Position numbers and translations under genes: made by a program. DNA of 64,000 nucleotides from Allolobophora icterica. Its lineage: Eukaryota > Annelida > Clitellata > Crassiclitellata > Lumbricidae. The notes beneath the pieces are model-generated. The model was not told the DNA's origin. It searched no databases and saw nothing but the letters and a program-made list of their open reading frames with translations. Positions 22,583 to 35,800 of this stretch are shown here, piece after piece (the first letter of the stretch is position 1; each line of letters begins with the position of its first letter). Location: the NCBI GenBank assembly GCA_963556255.1, contig OY744615.1:5159123-5223122 (forward strand), in the 5' to 3' direction.

Positions 22583-23230
22583 AAATTTAAATTGTATTGT
22601 ATTGTATTTATGCATTTATAAAGCGCCTCGCAGTACAACCTAATCAGAGGCGCTCCCAGTGCGAAGAGCCCCGTGAGAAGAGAAAAGTCTTAAGACAGCG
22701 AGAAGTAGCAGAAATGCCCCCAGTTAGAACCTGAGAACGAGTCATAGGAGGAAGATCATTCCATAGGGACGGGCCAGCAGATGTGTTGAGCCATAGAGTG
22801 GTGAGCTCTAAAACTCGATTGCCTGGAAGGGAGATGATCCGATTGCTCAAGATAAGGTAAAAGCGGCAAAGAGACTAAGCGCTACAGAGTCTTTGAGAAA
22901 AACGAGAGATTAGATATAGGACGGTAGTTATGGCATAAACTAGGGTCCAGATTAGGTTTCTTGAGTGAAGGAAAGACAACAGCACGCTTCTGAGAGAAAG
23001 GAAGAGAGACCTATTAAACAGGTAGAGCAGAAAGGGGACGATGGCATCTAATACGTCTACAATAACAAACGAGGGAAGAGGGTCCAATTCACATGATTTT
23101 AAGGTAGAGGAGGCGAGCAGGCGACATAAGTCTGATTCAAGGATGGGTTGAAACTCCTTGAAAACAGCGTCTGTGGACGTGAAGGAAGGAGGTGGCGCTC
23201 CAGCTGTAGACTTCTGGAGGCCATCTAGTT
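22583..23230 (-). mobile_element. CR1/L2-type LINE, minus strand, (ATACA)n-tailed
   Basis: Minus strand: SQRLCSA / LYLISRFSQ region (about 22930-22875), then NRVLELTTLWLNTSAGPSLW and DLPPMTRSQVL (22830-22730), SRCLKTFLFSRGSSHWERL (22700-22645), stop, and the 3' end GCGCTTTATAAATGCATAAATACAATACAAT. The upstream frame contains DPLPSFVIVDVLDAIVPFLL. It is the same family as 14451-15425. Confidence 0.8.
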
Positions 23231-23757
23231 AAACACATTCAATATTAATAGAACTCCCTCCCTCCAGGCCCTTAGCCAGAAATACAGAGTAGCTGTCCAA
23301 GAGCATTCAAAGTTGTGACCGCCCAATGCCGTGAGTGTACAAAGTCGTGACCACCTGAAGTCCTGTCACCATACGAGTCCGACTGCAGTGCCCCTATGCT
23401 GTTTACAGAGCCTAATATCAACCCGTGCTCCTTACAGAACTGTCATCTGAACGCTTGCAGTGGCTCTAGAGAAGAAGCTGAATGGTGGTGGTGGAGAATC
23501 ATGCACAATTTATGCCCATCCAAGATAAGTTTCAGCCATCTAAAGGACGGATGGATGGGTGGCTAACTTAGGGCCTGCCTCCCACTCATCTCTCTCAATG
23601 TCTGTCTCTGGTCAGTTGGTAATATAACCAAGTGCTGCAAATGGTTCATCCAGTTCTATTAACATGAATAAACTTCCGTTATGAGTTCAAACACTTGGTT
23701 TAATTCTTGTTAATGTACAATTAATCAATTGATTTTCATATTTTATTTTTTCTGAAG
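23231..23757. other. region upstream of the first recognised SYF2 exon
   Basis: I looked for a start-codon exon for SYF2 here and found none I could support. The sequence ends in a polypyrimidine-rich acceptor, TTTTATTTTTTCTGAAG, before the exon at 23758. Confidence 0.35.
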
Positions 23758-23802
23758 GGAATGGATAGAAAAGCTCGTCTTGCTGCTTTGAATTCTCGTG
23801 CG
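23758..23802 (+). CDS. SYF2: SYF2 exon (first recognised)
   Basis: Acceptor TTTTCTGAAG before 23758 and donor GTATGT after 23802. It encodes [15 protein letters not shown] in phase 0. It aligns to the basic N-terminal helix of SYF2. It is short, so support rests on the fit with the next exon. Confidence 0.7.
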
Positions 23803-26800
23803 GTATGTCTTCCTTGCATTCCTCACAACTTTTTAGTGTAACTGACTCTTATTATCCTAATTCTATATTTTTCCATTAATAATTGTGGCCAAGAAAGTTA
23901 CAATTTGGTGTTGACATAACATTCATTCAGCCTGCAGGAGGTCCTTCATTGATGATGTGTAGTTGATAGTTGATGTCTCAAAATCAAACTAAGAACTAGT
24001 ATTAGTAGATCTGTGGCAGACCTTTTGAAAAATAGTTAATTAAGTTTCAGTACGTCCGACCTATTGAAACACGTTTGAATTTGCCATACGAATGATGCAG
24101 ACTCTTCAAAATAATCTCTGCCAACATCAACAGCCTTTGTTGCTATAAGATAGCATTGAACTCTGGATCCACCCAGCCTTTTAGTATTAGTAGAAGGTAT
24201 AAGTCGTCATCATCGTCACTGGCAGCCACAAGATGTTGTTACACAATCGAAATCTCTAACATTATTATATAACAAAGGATATGCGAGGTGTGGGGTCGAT
24301 GGTGAGTGATGCGGATGACAGCCTGCTGTGGTCGGTCATTTGGTGCTTGGCGCAGGACTCGTGTGTTCCATCCCATCTTCGCACCTACGATTGTGCATCG
24401 CTATATTCTTGGACCAAGGCCGCATGATTTTGCCCTGCCCCTTAAGGATGACAGATGGTGTCTTATATAAAAAAAACCAGTAGCCATGCCATCAATGTTG
24501 TGGAACAGTGTCTTATTTAAATTAACCTTTTAGTTAACTGGCTTTGCTCTTACTGTAAGACACTTGCGTGCTACTGCCACTGGTTAGACACTTTTAAATT
24601 GTGCCATTAGGCGCTATATGTGACCCATCTGCACAAAACCAGTCGTAAGTCGGAATGGAATATTCAGTTTCAAGAAACTACAAAAACTCGATCAAAGTCA
24701 ATTGTTTTCAACTTTTAGATTATTACAGATTATAATTTTAAAATATATATTTTATACAAAAACATAAAAGTTTGAGAAAAAGTAATATTGAAGGGTGTTA
24801 TTTGGATGATTCTGTACAAGCTATGATTTAAAATTTCGTGCAAATTCACCGAAAATTAATCCATTTACCAGCCTTATCCATTCTATATTTAGCAATGATG
24901 ACCTTGATGCTTGATATCATTTTAAAGCTCTGCCTTTCGTCTAGCCAATGGTGTCAAGGTAATAGCGGTATTCTATTAATATCAGCCAATAGCATGGCTT
25001 GAAAACAGATCACATGCATTTTACAATTTATACAGTGGGCTAACTGTAGATGCATTTTGTCACATAAATAGTTTCCATACATGCATATAGTGTTTTATCC
25101 ATTAATTCAGTTGTGATTGAGATAGAATGATAATTTTGGTGTCCTTGTAAAGAGGATATGTTTCTCTTTAAAATGGTGTATTATACTCCAAATGTCAAAA
25201 ATTTGGCTTAAGACTGGTTTTCTGCAGATGGGTCACATATATAAAAATTTTTAATTGATGGTAGGTGCAAGAAGATGCCAATATTTTAACTGGTTCACTG
25301 ATGACTTTACGCAATGTTCCTTATGCAGAGGAAGTTGATGCCATTGGTAGCCTTCACTCCACCACAAATGGTGGTTGACTTGATGATGATGGCGATGATG
25401 ATGATGAACGGCTTTTTTCAGAAGTTAATGGTTGCTTTACATCCTGAAATTGTGGAATTATTAGAGGAAACAAGGCATTCAATAATTACAAGCAGTGACA
25501 ATGCTGAGGCAATTCTTGATTTGGGGATATGATGATTTTTTGTTTTTAGCGTGAAGTACAGGATGCCAATCGCAAGGAAAAAGAGGCTGAAGATGAGCGG
25601 ATGAAGCAGGAAAAAAACATGGAAGCCAAGAAGCGTCGTCTTGAGTGGGAAGAGAAGCAAGACTGTTTAAGAAAGGTAGACATGTTATATCTTTCAAATA
25701 TAGCAAGAAGGAACATCATTATAATATCCCAAATGTTTATGTGTTGGCAATTCTAGATCTTCGTGTTGCTAGGTATCATTGTCAGGATTAGAACGTAGAG
25801 TAGAAAGGGAATGCAGTATAGGGAAGAACTGGGAGTTGTAACTATCCTTCCCAGATTAGCATAGGAGACATAAGGAAGTCTGTGCAGCAGGTGATTGAGT
25901 TGGACGGGGAAGCAGTGGTTTAGCGAAGGGCTCTGCCTCCTTTAGGGCGTAACTGAAATCCGGATTGGTAAACTGATTTTGCTGATTTTTGGACTATCTG
26001 GAATTATCCTGATCCGGAATGTCTAACCCACTGGTTAACAACAGTTTTTTCGATGATTTCGCTACGGACAATTTATAGGCCACTTACTTATAGTTATAAT
26101 TTTGATGGGTACTACTCACTGGGGCTGTGAACGGGCCCCAGATAAACGGGGCAATTTATAGGCCGCTCACATATAATTATAATGTTGCAAAGGGTTGCAC
26201 CCGGGCCCTTAAATCAATTCCCGAAACTAACCTCTATCTGCAACAGGCCAACTGTTAGGCCTGTCTATCAGTGAAGAAATATACCATGGTATTGGGAAGG
26301 GGCGACTGACTGGCTGTTTTTTTCCATCTTATTGCCTGTATTACAGACTGATGCCAAGCCATTAGCCAATGATGACTAACTTGAAATTAGGCATTAGTGC
26401 ATAGACTTATTACTAATTGGAATCGGAATCTGCAAATAACGGCCTATACTATCCGGTATCTTGAACTGGCAAAAACCAAACTCGGTTATGCCTTAATTCA
26501 CATTGTGTCAGAGATGTTAGCTGTTGCTTGACTTGTCTTTTGTATTGTATGTATGTATATATGAAGATAATCACAAAGAGAATCCAGGCAAGGGTAGAAG
26601 CGGACAAAGGTCTAGGAGAGGACCAATTTGGATTCAGAAAGGGTAGAGGAACAAGGGACGCCATCGGAGCCCTGAGGGTGCTAACGGAAAGAAGTTTAGA
26701 GTACGGCCAAGAGGTCTATATCTGTTTTGTGGATTATGAGAAGGCGTTTGACAGAGTAGATTGGAAAAAGCTGATGAATGCACTCAGACGAAGGGGCATA

Positions 26801-29800
26801 GATTGGAGGGACAGGAGGCTAATAGGAAATCTATATTTGAACCAAAAAGTAAAGATAAGAATAGAAGGGGAGTTCTCAGAGGAAGGAGAAATTGGTAGGG
26901 GAGTAAGGCAAGGATGCCCACTATCACCAATTCTCTTCAACATATACATAGAAGAACTGATACAAGAGGCAATGGAACAGACAGGAGAGGGTATAAAAGT
27001 GGGTGGAAGACTCATAAGAGCCTTAAGATTTGCTGACGACCAAGCAATGCTCGCAACTACACAAGAAGGACTGCAGAAATTGATGGATCAACTAAACAGG
27101 ACCTCAATAAAATACAACATGAAGATAAATATCGGAAAGACAAAGATTATGAGGATAAGTGCAGGGGAGGAGGAGATCGAAATGAAAATAACAATAAATG
27201 GAGAGGAGGTGGAACAGGTCAAGAGCTTTTGCTACTTGGGAAGTGTGATAACAACAGATGCAAGATGCCATAGTGATATTAAACGAAGGATAGTATTGGG
27301 AAAAGACGCGTTCACGAAAAGAGGAGAGTTGATGAGAGGAGGACTGAGCAAAGACCTAAAGAAGAGACTTGTCAAGGCACTGGTATGGAGTGTGGTACTG
27401 TATGGGTCGGAGACGTGGACCATCAGGAAAGAGGATATCAAGAGATTGGAGGCCTTTGAGATGTGGATATGGAGAAAAATGGAAAAGGTGAGCTGGACGG
27501 AGCGAATGACAAATGAAGAGGTGTTGCAAAGAGTAGAAGAAAAAAGATCACTGATGACAACGTTAAGAGAAAGACAAAAGAACTGGATTGGACACATATT
27601 AAGAGGAGACTCCCTCTTGAGAGAAATCATAGAGGGGAGATTGGAGGGAAGGAGAAGGAGAGGAAGACCGCGACAGATGATGCTTGGATGGATGATGACC
27701 GAAGGATACAGCGGACTGAAGAGAAAAGCACAGCGAAGAGAAGAATGGCGTCATTGGAAGTGGAAACCTGCCGAAGGGCAGAGAACTTAAAGAGAGTATG
27801 TATCAGAGGACTTGTAAGGCACCCTTGAAGTAACTCACAAGGGTGCTATGGCATGGCTACCTAGAAATCGCCAAACAAATGACGAGCAGAAACCTTTTCC
27901 TGAACTTGTAAAGAAGCCAGGGTGTGGTCGGACTATTGTGTGAACAAGTGGAATGCACAGGAAGAAGATCATCAATGATGGAGCAAGAGTGGCTTAGTAG
28001 AGGTCCAACCAGGATGTACAGTGGAAAGATTCTCATCAGAGGTTATGTGGCAGAGTTGATGGGTCCACGTGCTGGTGTAGGCCAAATCCTGAGAGCAGAC
28101 TTTGTCGCCTGTTCAGCCTAAGGACGTCCAGCATCTTCCATGTGAACATTGAGGTCACCCATGTTTCCAGCATTTGTTTGATATAATTCTTATATGCTTA
28201 AAAATTACTCATTAATATGCTGCTGTGCTGTTGAAGGAATGTGATGAGAGTGGGGAAAACTATGCAATTGCTAAACTTCGTGACTTGGGAGCAGATGAAG
28301 TGGAAAAAATGGAGAAGAGAAAGAAACGAAAGAACCCTGACCAGGGATTTTCCGGTGAGCAGTCAGAATAAAAATTTTTTTTAAGCTTTATGATAAAGCT
28401 GTTAATGAAAGAAGGGATTTTGAACATCCAATAACTTAGTAAAATTTTAAATGCATGGCAAAATGCATTTGAAATGTTTTTGCTGTGCAGTCAATCTAAC
28501 AACTTCTACAGCAAAATTGGAGGCAGCGTATGATGGATGTTGTTTTCAAATTTATGTTGTCATTTAACGTAAATTCGTTGTTTTATATTTATATATATAT
28601 ATATATGGATATATATATATATAGATATATATATATATATTCATTTAATGAAAAACCAGATGACACACCAAATCTGGGTACAATCGTTAGTAGAAAATAA
28701 TTAGTTTAAAGCCAAAAGGCCAAAAATTACGGACGTCCTTTGTTGAAGTCCATCGTGAAGTCGTGCAGCCAGTGCCCTAAGACGATCGGGCCGCCGAGTC
28801 AACAAGGGAAGCAGGCTGCATACTGTGCATAGCACATGCGACTCGTATGACCTGGCCACGCAAAAGAGGGATTCGTCAGCCCTTACTGCCCTCTCCTCCG
28901 GTGACCCGTCAAAATAGCCCCGTCAAAATAGCCCAGTCATAACAGCCCCGTCAAAATCGCCCAGCGTCAAAATAGCCCCGTCAAAACAGCCCCGTCAAAA
29001 CAGCCCCGTCTTAAACGACAGAAAACACAGTGAAAATGTATTCGACAAGATTTATTCATTTAGAAGAAGATACTAATAAAAGATACTACTATAAAAAAAC
29101 ATACTACAAGCATGGAATGTTAAATGTTTTTCCCACAAATATTCAACTGGTCCCAAATCTTCGTCTTTTTTAAAAAACTATTGCGTTCTCAATTAACGGA
29201 TGGATTAATTAATGACAATTCATGGAACTGATTTAAACTGGATTACATGCCGTCTTGCAACTGTTAATCTAAGACTATAATGTTCATAATCAAAACACTG
29301 TGCACTGTTTTTGTTTTTGTATGCTTATGATTACCTCTGTTTAATCACTTAGTTAAGCTTATCACTGTCTCTCAATCGAACCTCTATCTTCAACGTAATT
29401 AACTGACAAAATTGGGTGTTCCTATTAGCGGGATTTCCATCCCTTTGTCAACGTTTTCTTGTAACATACCAATGTTGAACTGATGTATGTTATATCGTTG
29501 CAATAAAAAAAATTGATTGATTGATTGATTGATGTTTTTCTACGAAACGCGAACAAAAGTTTCTAGGTATTAGGTAATAATTGTGACCATCTAAAAAGAA
29601 AGTTAATGTCGATGTCTTAAGCAAGAGCCTAGATACTAAGATTATGCGACCTTTTGATCTTGCCAATTACTGATCAGATTTCCAATTAACAAATTAATTT
29701 GTATTTAGTCAGTATGTGTCAGAACTACCTCTTTGAAGTATTGCTTATACTTTTGTTGCGATTCAAAACATTTCTTGTAACATTCAACTTATTAGCCGTT

Positions 29801-32800
29801 GTGGAACTGCTTGCCTTTGGTGTTTTGACGGGGCTATTTTGACGCAGGGCGATTTTGACGGGGGTGTTTTGACGGGGCTATTTTGACGGGGTGCCCTCTC
29901 CTCCACGCAGAGTCTGGAACCTCATGAGGCACGCCCGACGCATCAGGTGAGTACCTGATGCATTGGGCATGCCTCATGAGGTTCATCCTTTGCTTGTCCT
30001 CAGCGGTGGCATAGCCCCACTAGGCCAGTGTGGCATACATGAGTCGGGCCACCATGGTGGCCTTGGTGACCATATGCATGGCTGTTTTGGGCAAACCGTG
30101 GGTCCTCAGAACGCACAGCGCATACATGGAACATGCTTGCAAGACCTTGTCGACATGCTGCGTGGCGCGCAGGTTGCTAACCCCAAGATTTTCATAGTTG
30201 TCACACTTACACATTCTTTACGGGCTCTGGAGGCTCCGAGATCTCCCTTCGGGCAACCAACATTTCACACGTCTTGTTGAGTCGCGGTTGTTCTCAGCCC
30301 ACGCGGCAATGTGCACTAACTCCGCCACGATAGTTCCCCGCATCATCGCACCCACTAGAAGATAATTGTCGTCAGTGTACTTATAGAGGTTGTTGCTGGA
30401 GTGTATTGACTGCAGATCAGAGGTATTAATGTCGAAGGTGGAAAGCCCCTCCCCAGAGCCCTGCACTGGTGCAGTTTCACAGGACTGATGTTTAGAGGTG
30501 CATAATGCTTGTTGCCTTGTGATCGAATGAAATCTGGTTTGAACTTTTAGGTCAGTTGTTTTAACAGTGTGTCAATATATTTTTATATATTGTGACAATA
30601 TTGTTTTGCTTTTTCATTTCTTTGACTAGACTATGAACAAGCAACATTCAGACAGTATCAACGGCTCACAAAGCAGATCAAACCAAATCTGCAGGAATAT
30701 GAAGCACAAAAGGAAAAACTGTAAGTTAGTCTAATGAGTGTATTAATACCAGAAATATTATAGGCATATTATATAAAACCAATTTTTATTTTCGCTAAGA
30801 AAAATAATGGTGTGTTATCGGTAACGGAGTTTTAAAAAACTGGGTAGGTAGGTAGGAAAATATTTTTTGGTTAAATATTTTTATACAATGCTATTTCGGG
30901 GGTCCGCTATTCCAGGGTCCGCTATATACATACATACATAATAAAATAAAATCAAAAAAATTATTTTCTTTATTATTTCAAACCGACAGACGCAGTAAGA
31001 TTACATTGAAACATGAAAGTACAATCAATATCTTAATTAAACACACGGTTTGGCAGCCATGCAAGGCGCCGCCCTAGAGGGGGGTTACGGGAATTGATCC
31101 GCATACCTTACGCTCTCCTGGCCACAAGTGTTACCACTACTCTATCCCCCTCCCATATGCATATACATGCATACATACATAGAGTATGCATGTATATGTG
31201 CATACATACACACATACATACATACAATCGTTTTTTGCTCTGCGAGTCCTGGTTTCGCATGGATGAACTGGAAGCCGCCTTCATGATGTACGTTCCACCA
31301 CAGTGGCACGAATGTTGTACTCATCTCCAGTCTGGTGGGGATTTTCCAATGGTCTTGAGAGAGAACGTCTCTTTGCCTTGATACGTAAGCTTAAGCGACA
31401 AGGGTATCTGCCAACTGATACTCCTATGTTTGACCTGTTGTGTTCTAAGGCGGACGATGCTCTCTTTGCAGCAATCCTTCGGAACCCAGGGCATGTCGTC
31501 CATGATTTGCTCCCTCCAATACGATCTTCCGTATACTATCTTCGACCTCGCTGGCATAATCGCGAGATACCACGATGTGATCCTTTGACGGGGAAGGGTT
31601 ACATTGCTAGATTACTGCATAAATCAGAGGTCTCAAACTCAAAGTACCCCAAGGGCCAAAGGAAGACCAGTATGCGAGCTGGCGAGCCGCATAAGTGAAT
31701 GATCCTATTCATTCAGTGACACAAAGTTAAGCAGAAATGGTGATATAAAGAGTAGCACTGTACTTTGTTTAAAGTTAATTTATTATCTTTTCTAAGAACT
31801 AAAACCTTTAACCTATATGCTGAAAGAATAATGAGAAAGGCAGAACTGGAGGGGGCAATTGAGGGAGTAAAAATCGCTGGAAAGACACTGAATAACCTTA
31901 GATACGCAGATGACACAACATTAATGGCAAAGAGGATCTGGCAGAACTGATAAGAAGGGTGAGGAGAGAAAGTGAAAAAGTTGGTTTATACTTCAACATA
32001 AAGAAGACAAAGGTCATGACAACAGCAGATTGGGATAGTTTTGAGATAGACGGAGAGGAAATAGAGGTGGTAGAAAGCTTCACATTCCTAGGATCACTGG
32101 TTGGAAAGGAGGGAAAGTGTGATCCAGAAATAAAACGAAGGATTGCTATAGGGAAAGCTGCAATGATCGGACTGGAAAAGATATGGAAAGACAAACATGT
32201 GAGCATAGAAACAAAAAAAAGGCTCGTGAGAGCACTAATCTTTCCTACGGTACTGTACGGTTGCGAGACGTGGACAATGACAAAGAACATGGAAAATAAG
32301 GTTAACGCTTGTGAAATGTGGATATGGAGGAAGATGCTGAGAATATCTTGGACTGAGAAAAGAACGAACGAATCAATACGAGAGGAGATTGGAGTTGAGA
32401 ATGAAGAGTCGTTAAAACAAACTGCGACAAGAATGAAGCTAAGGTTCTTTGGACATGTTATGCGATCTGATGGTCTGGAGAAGGAAATGATGCTGGCGTG
32501 CGGTGAGGGGAGGAGAAGACGGGGTCGCCCAAGGAGGAGATGGATGGATGAGATGCAAGATGTAACTGGCATGAATTTTTCCGGAATTAAGGGACTTGTC
32601 ATCGAATAGGAAACAATGGAGTGTGTTCACCAGGACGAACGCTAGAGCTCCATGAGCTGACAGCACAAGGTGACAAGGTGAAGAACTAAAAATAAGGCCA
32701 TAAGAACTTGCTTTTAGTAATTTAGTCAATTTTGTTGGCTTTTAGTAATTTGGTCAATTTCGTTGGCTACTTAACTGGCAACGTTTTGCCTCATCCAAAG

Positions 32801-35800
32801 CATTAATATTAGGATTGATATCCTGAGGTGAAAGCAATCTAAGAGACGCTTGTAAATGTTCATCAGTAAGTCTTGACCTTAACACAGAATTTATAATGCT
32901 TCATGAAAGAGAGTAACTTTTCCTTGCAGAAAAAGTGAATAAATGGGAAAATTCTTCTCTTGAAAGAAATTTGTAGAATTCTGGAATTCCAATATTCTTA
33001 AAGGGCCTACTTTTGCTAGAAACGAAGTGAACTTTAAGTTGCTAGTTTTTTTCCACCTCTGACTTTGCCTGTGATAGCGTAATATTTCTCTCTCGATGCA
33101 GTGTCATAGTGCCGACGCACGTTGTACTCACTTATTAAAATCTTTGCCATTTTCACGAGAGAGACCATCGAGCTTAATTTTTAGAGAGACACGGAGTAAG
33201 TCAAAAATATAACATAAGAGTTTTAGCATTATTTTTTATTAAAAAGTAGACCTATAGACTTTTATTGTGAATGTTTAAGAAATTCTGAAGGCCGTCGCGG
33301 GCCACAAAAAAGGACTTCGCGGGCCGCATGCGGCCCGTGGGCAGCGTGTTTGAGACCCCTGGCATAAATTATAAGAAAACGCTTGCTTTTTTAATTACTT
33401 ATTTTATCATTTTTATTTCGATTTATTTATTATTACTTTAATGTTTTACAATCAATGCTTCTAGCTTCTGTCCCATTGTGCGTTTGCTAATGGTGTAATA
33501 AAGAATATACTTACTTACTTACTTACATGCATACATGTATGTATGTATGTGTCTCTGTATGTGTGTATGTATGTATGCGTGCATACTCTGTGTGTATGCA
33601 TGCGTGTATGTATGTATGCATGTATGTATGTATCTCTGTATTTGTGTATGTATGTAGGTATGTAGGGCATACATAGCGGACCCCCAGAATAGTGGACCCA
33701 AACCGTGTCCGTGGGGTGCTTCAGAGATCGATATTCAGCGGAGGCCAGAAAACGGTTGCTAAGGAGGCTGGTTGTTAAGGAGGCTGGCTGCAAAGGAGTA
33801 CTGTTGCTAAGAAAGTGGTTGCTAAAGATGGCGTTTGCTAAATAGGACGGTTGCTAATAACACTGGCTGCTAAGGTGGCTGGTTGCTAAAGACTCGGCCC
33901 GAGTCTGACTCTGAAACTGAGTGCTAAAGATGCTGACATTAAACAGATATGACTTCAGAAATTTTGAAAATGTTTTCAATGTTACGAATTGTTTATGGAA
34001 GACTGTTCCAGTATGATGGTCTAATGCACCTGCATCGATATATGGGAGCACCTGACCATGAAGTCCCCACGAGCTGCAGAACATAAAGATGATGACACTG
34101 CTACCTGGAGATGGGAACACAGAGCTTCCTGATGTATTCTGGAGCCACACCGACCATCGATGTTCGTCCCATGAGGATGATCTTGAATGTGATCCTGTCC
34201 TCAACCCGAAACCAGTGCAACGTTTCTCGCATATAGATCAAAATATGCGAGAATTTTGGCAGCCTAGTGATGACTCAGGCGGCACAGTTGAAGTTGTCGT
34301 ATGCGGAACCTTGGCAGACCCATAAAAACACTGTTGCAATAGTCCAAGCGAGTCAGCACTAAATTGTTTCTGGGTTCAGGGTGGAGAAGAGTCACAGTGG
34401 CATCAATCGTTAAATTTTGCCGTATGACTCTAATCTGGCATATTTGATAGAAACAAGACCTGCAGAGGGAATTGACGTGTTCCCCATACACAGGTCTTAC
34501 TCCCAGGTCCCGGACAACATGTTGTACCTTCCAGTTAGGGAACACCGCTCTGTTAATCCTTGAATGTGCCTGTCCCGTGCCCAGCCATATGAATTCATGT
34601 TTTCTGGGTCAGCCTCAGCCGCCTGGAAGACATCCAGGTCTGCACTTCCTTCATGACACACATTCCAGTGCATTGGGTGGGTGGCAAATACAGCTGGACG
34701 TCATTGGCATATTGATGAACCTGGGCTCCAAGAGCACAAATGATCTTTGTATGGGATGTATTATTGCAGTGGCCCAAGGACCGAACCCTGCAGGACACTA
34801 AATGTTACAGGCACCCATGCTGAACTGCCCACGCCAATGACCACCACCATTTTACGCCCACTGAGGAAAGAACGAATTCACTCTAATGACTGTCCAACAA
34901 CTCCAAACGAGGTGCGTAGTCTGGTCAACAGGATGCTGTGATTTACAGCATCAAACAGCGTGCTGACATCCAGGTGTGCAGAGCAGCATGACTTGTCCAG
35001 TGTCGATGGCATTGCAGATGTCAGAGATGAGCTTCAGAAGAACGGTGTCACTCGAAGTGCCCTTCATGAAGCTTCGGCATGAGGTTGCACAATTCCAAAT
35101 ATCACAGCATCCTTCTTGATAACCTTGGAAAGGGTGGTAGTGTTTGATGCTATCTGGATCCATTCCAGGCTTTTTGATTGCTGGCTTTTGACTCTCTGTC
35201 AGGCATCCATCCACTAATAAGGCATTGCAGAACTGAACCTGGAATAGAAGCAGCGGGTTGATAAATTCTGTCAGGAGGAAGGTTGGAATGGGATCAGGCA
35301 TGCATGTTTTTTCATGGTGAAGACAGTAGAAGCAACTTCAATACAGCGTCCATCACCTTTCCGAACCTTTCAAAGCAGTGTTGAGTTTCAGAGTACCCTG
35401 GTGGAGTCGAGCTGTCGGTATCTTGACGAACACGTGAAACTTCCTTTAACAGGTGGCGAAGAAAATCTTCAGGTGCGATAAATCTTAACTACTAACAGAA
35501 CAGACAGCCTGCAATACACGGCGCAAGTTGCAGCCTACAAAGCATGTCCGCCTATGGGACTTGATCTCTGTACCTCTCGCACTCTACGCCAGATGTTATC
35601 CAATGCGCTATCGGGCCCCCCCAATATGTCATAGTAAAATTCAAACTAGAAGCTGGATGATCGATGAAAATATAGCTCAAATTAGAAGCTGGAAGATCGT
35701 GAATTGTCCATTTATAATGATAATAATAATAATAATCAATATTCAAACTAGAAGCTGGATGATCGATGAAAATATAGCTCAGATTAGAAGCTGGAAGATC

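Noticed and set aside
31142..31324. Tyr/Cys/Met-rich minus-strand frame as a small peptide gene
   Set aside because: Translation of a CATA-type microsatellite next to a LINE.
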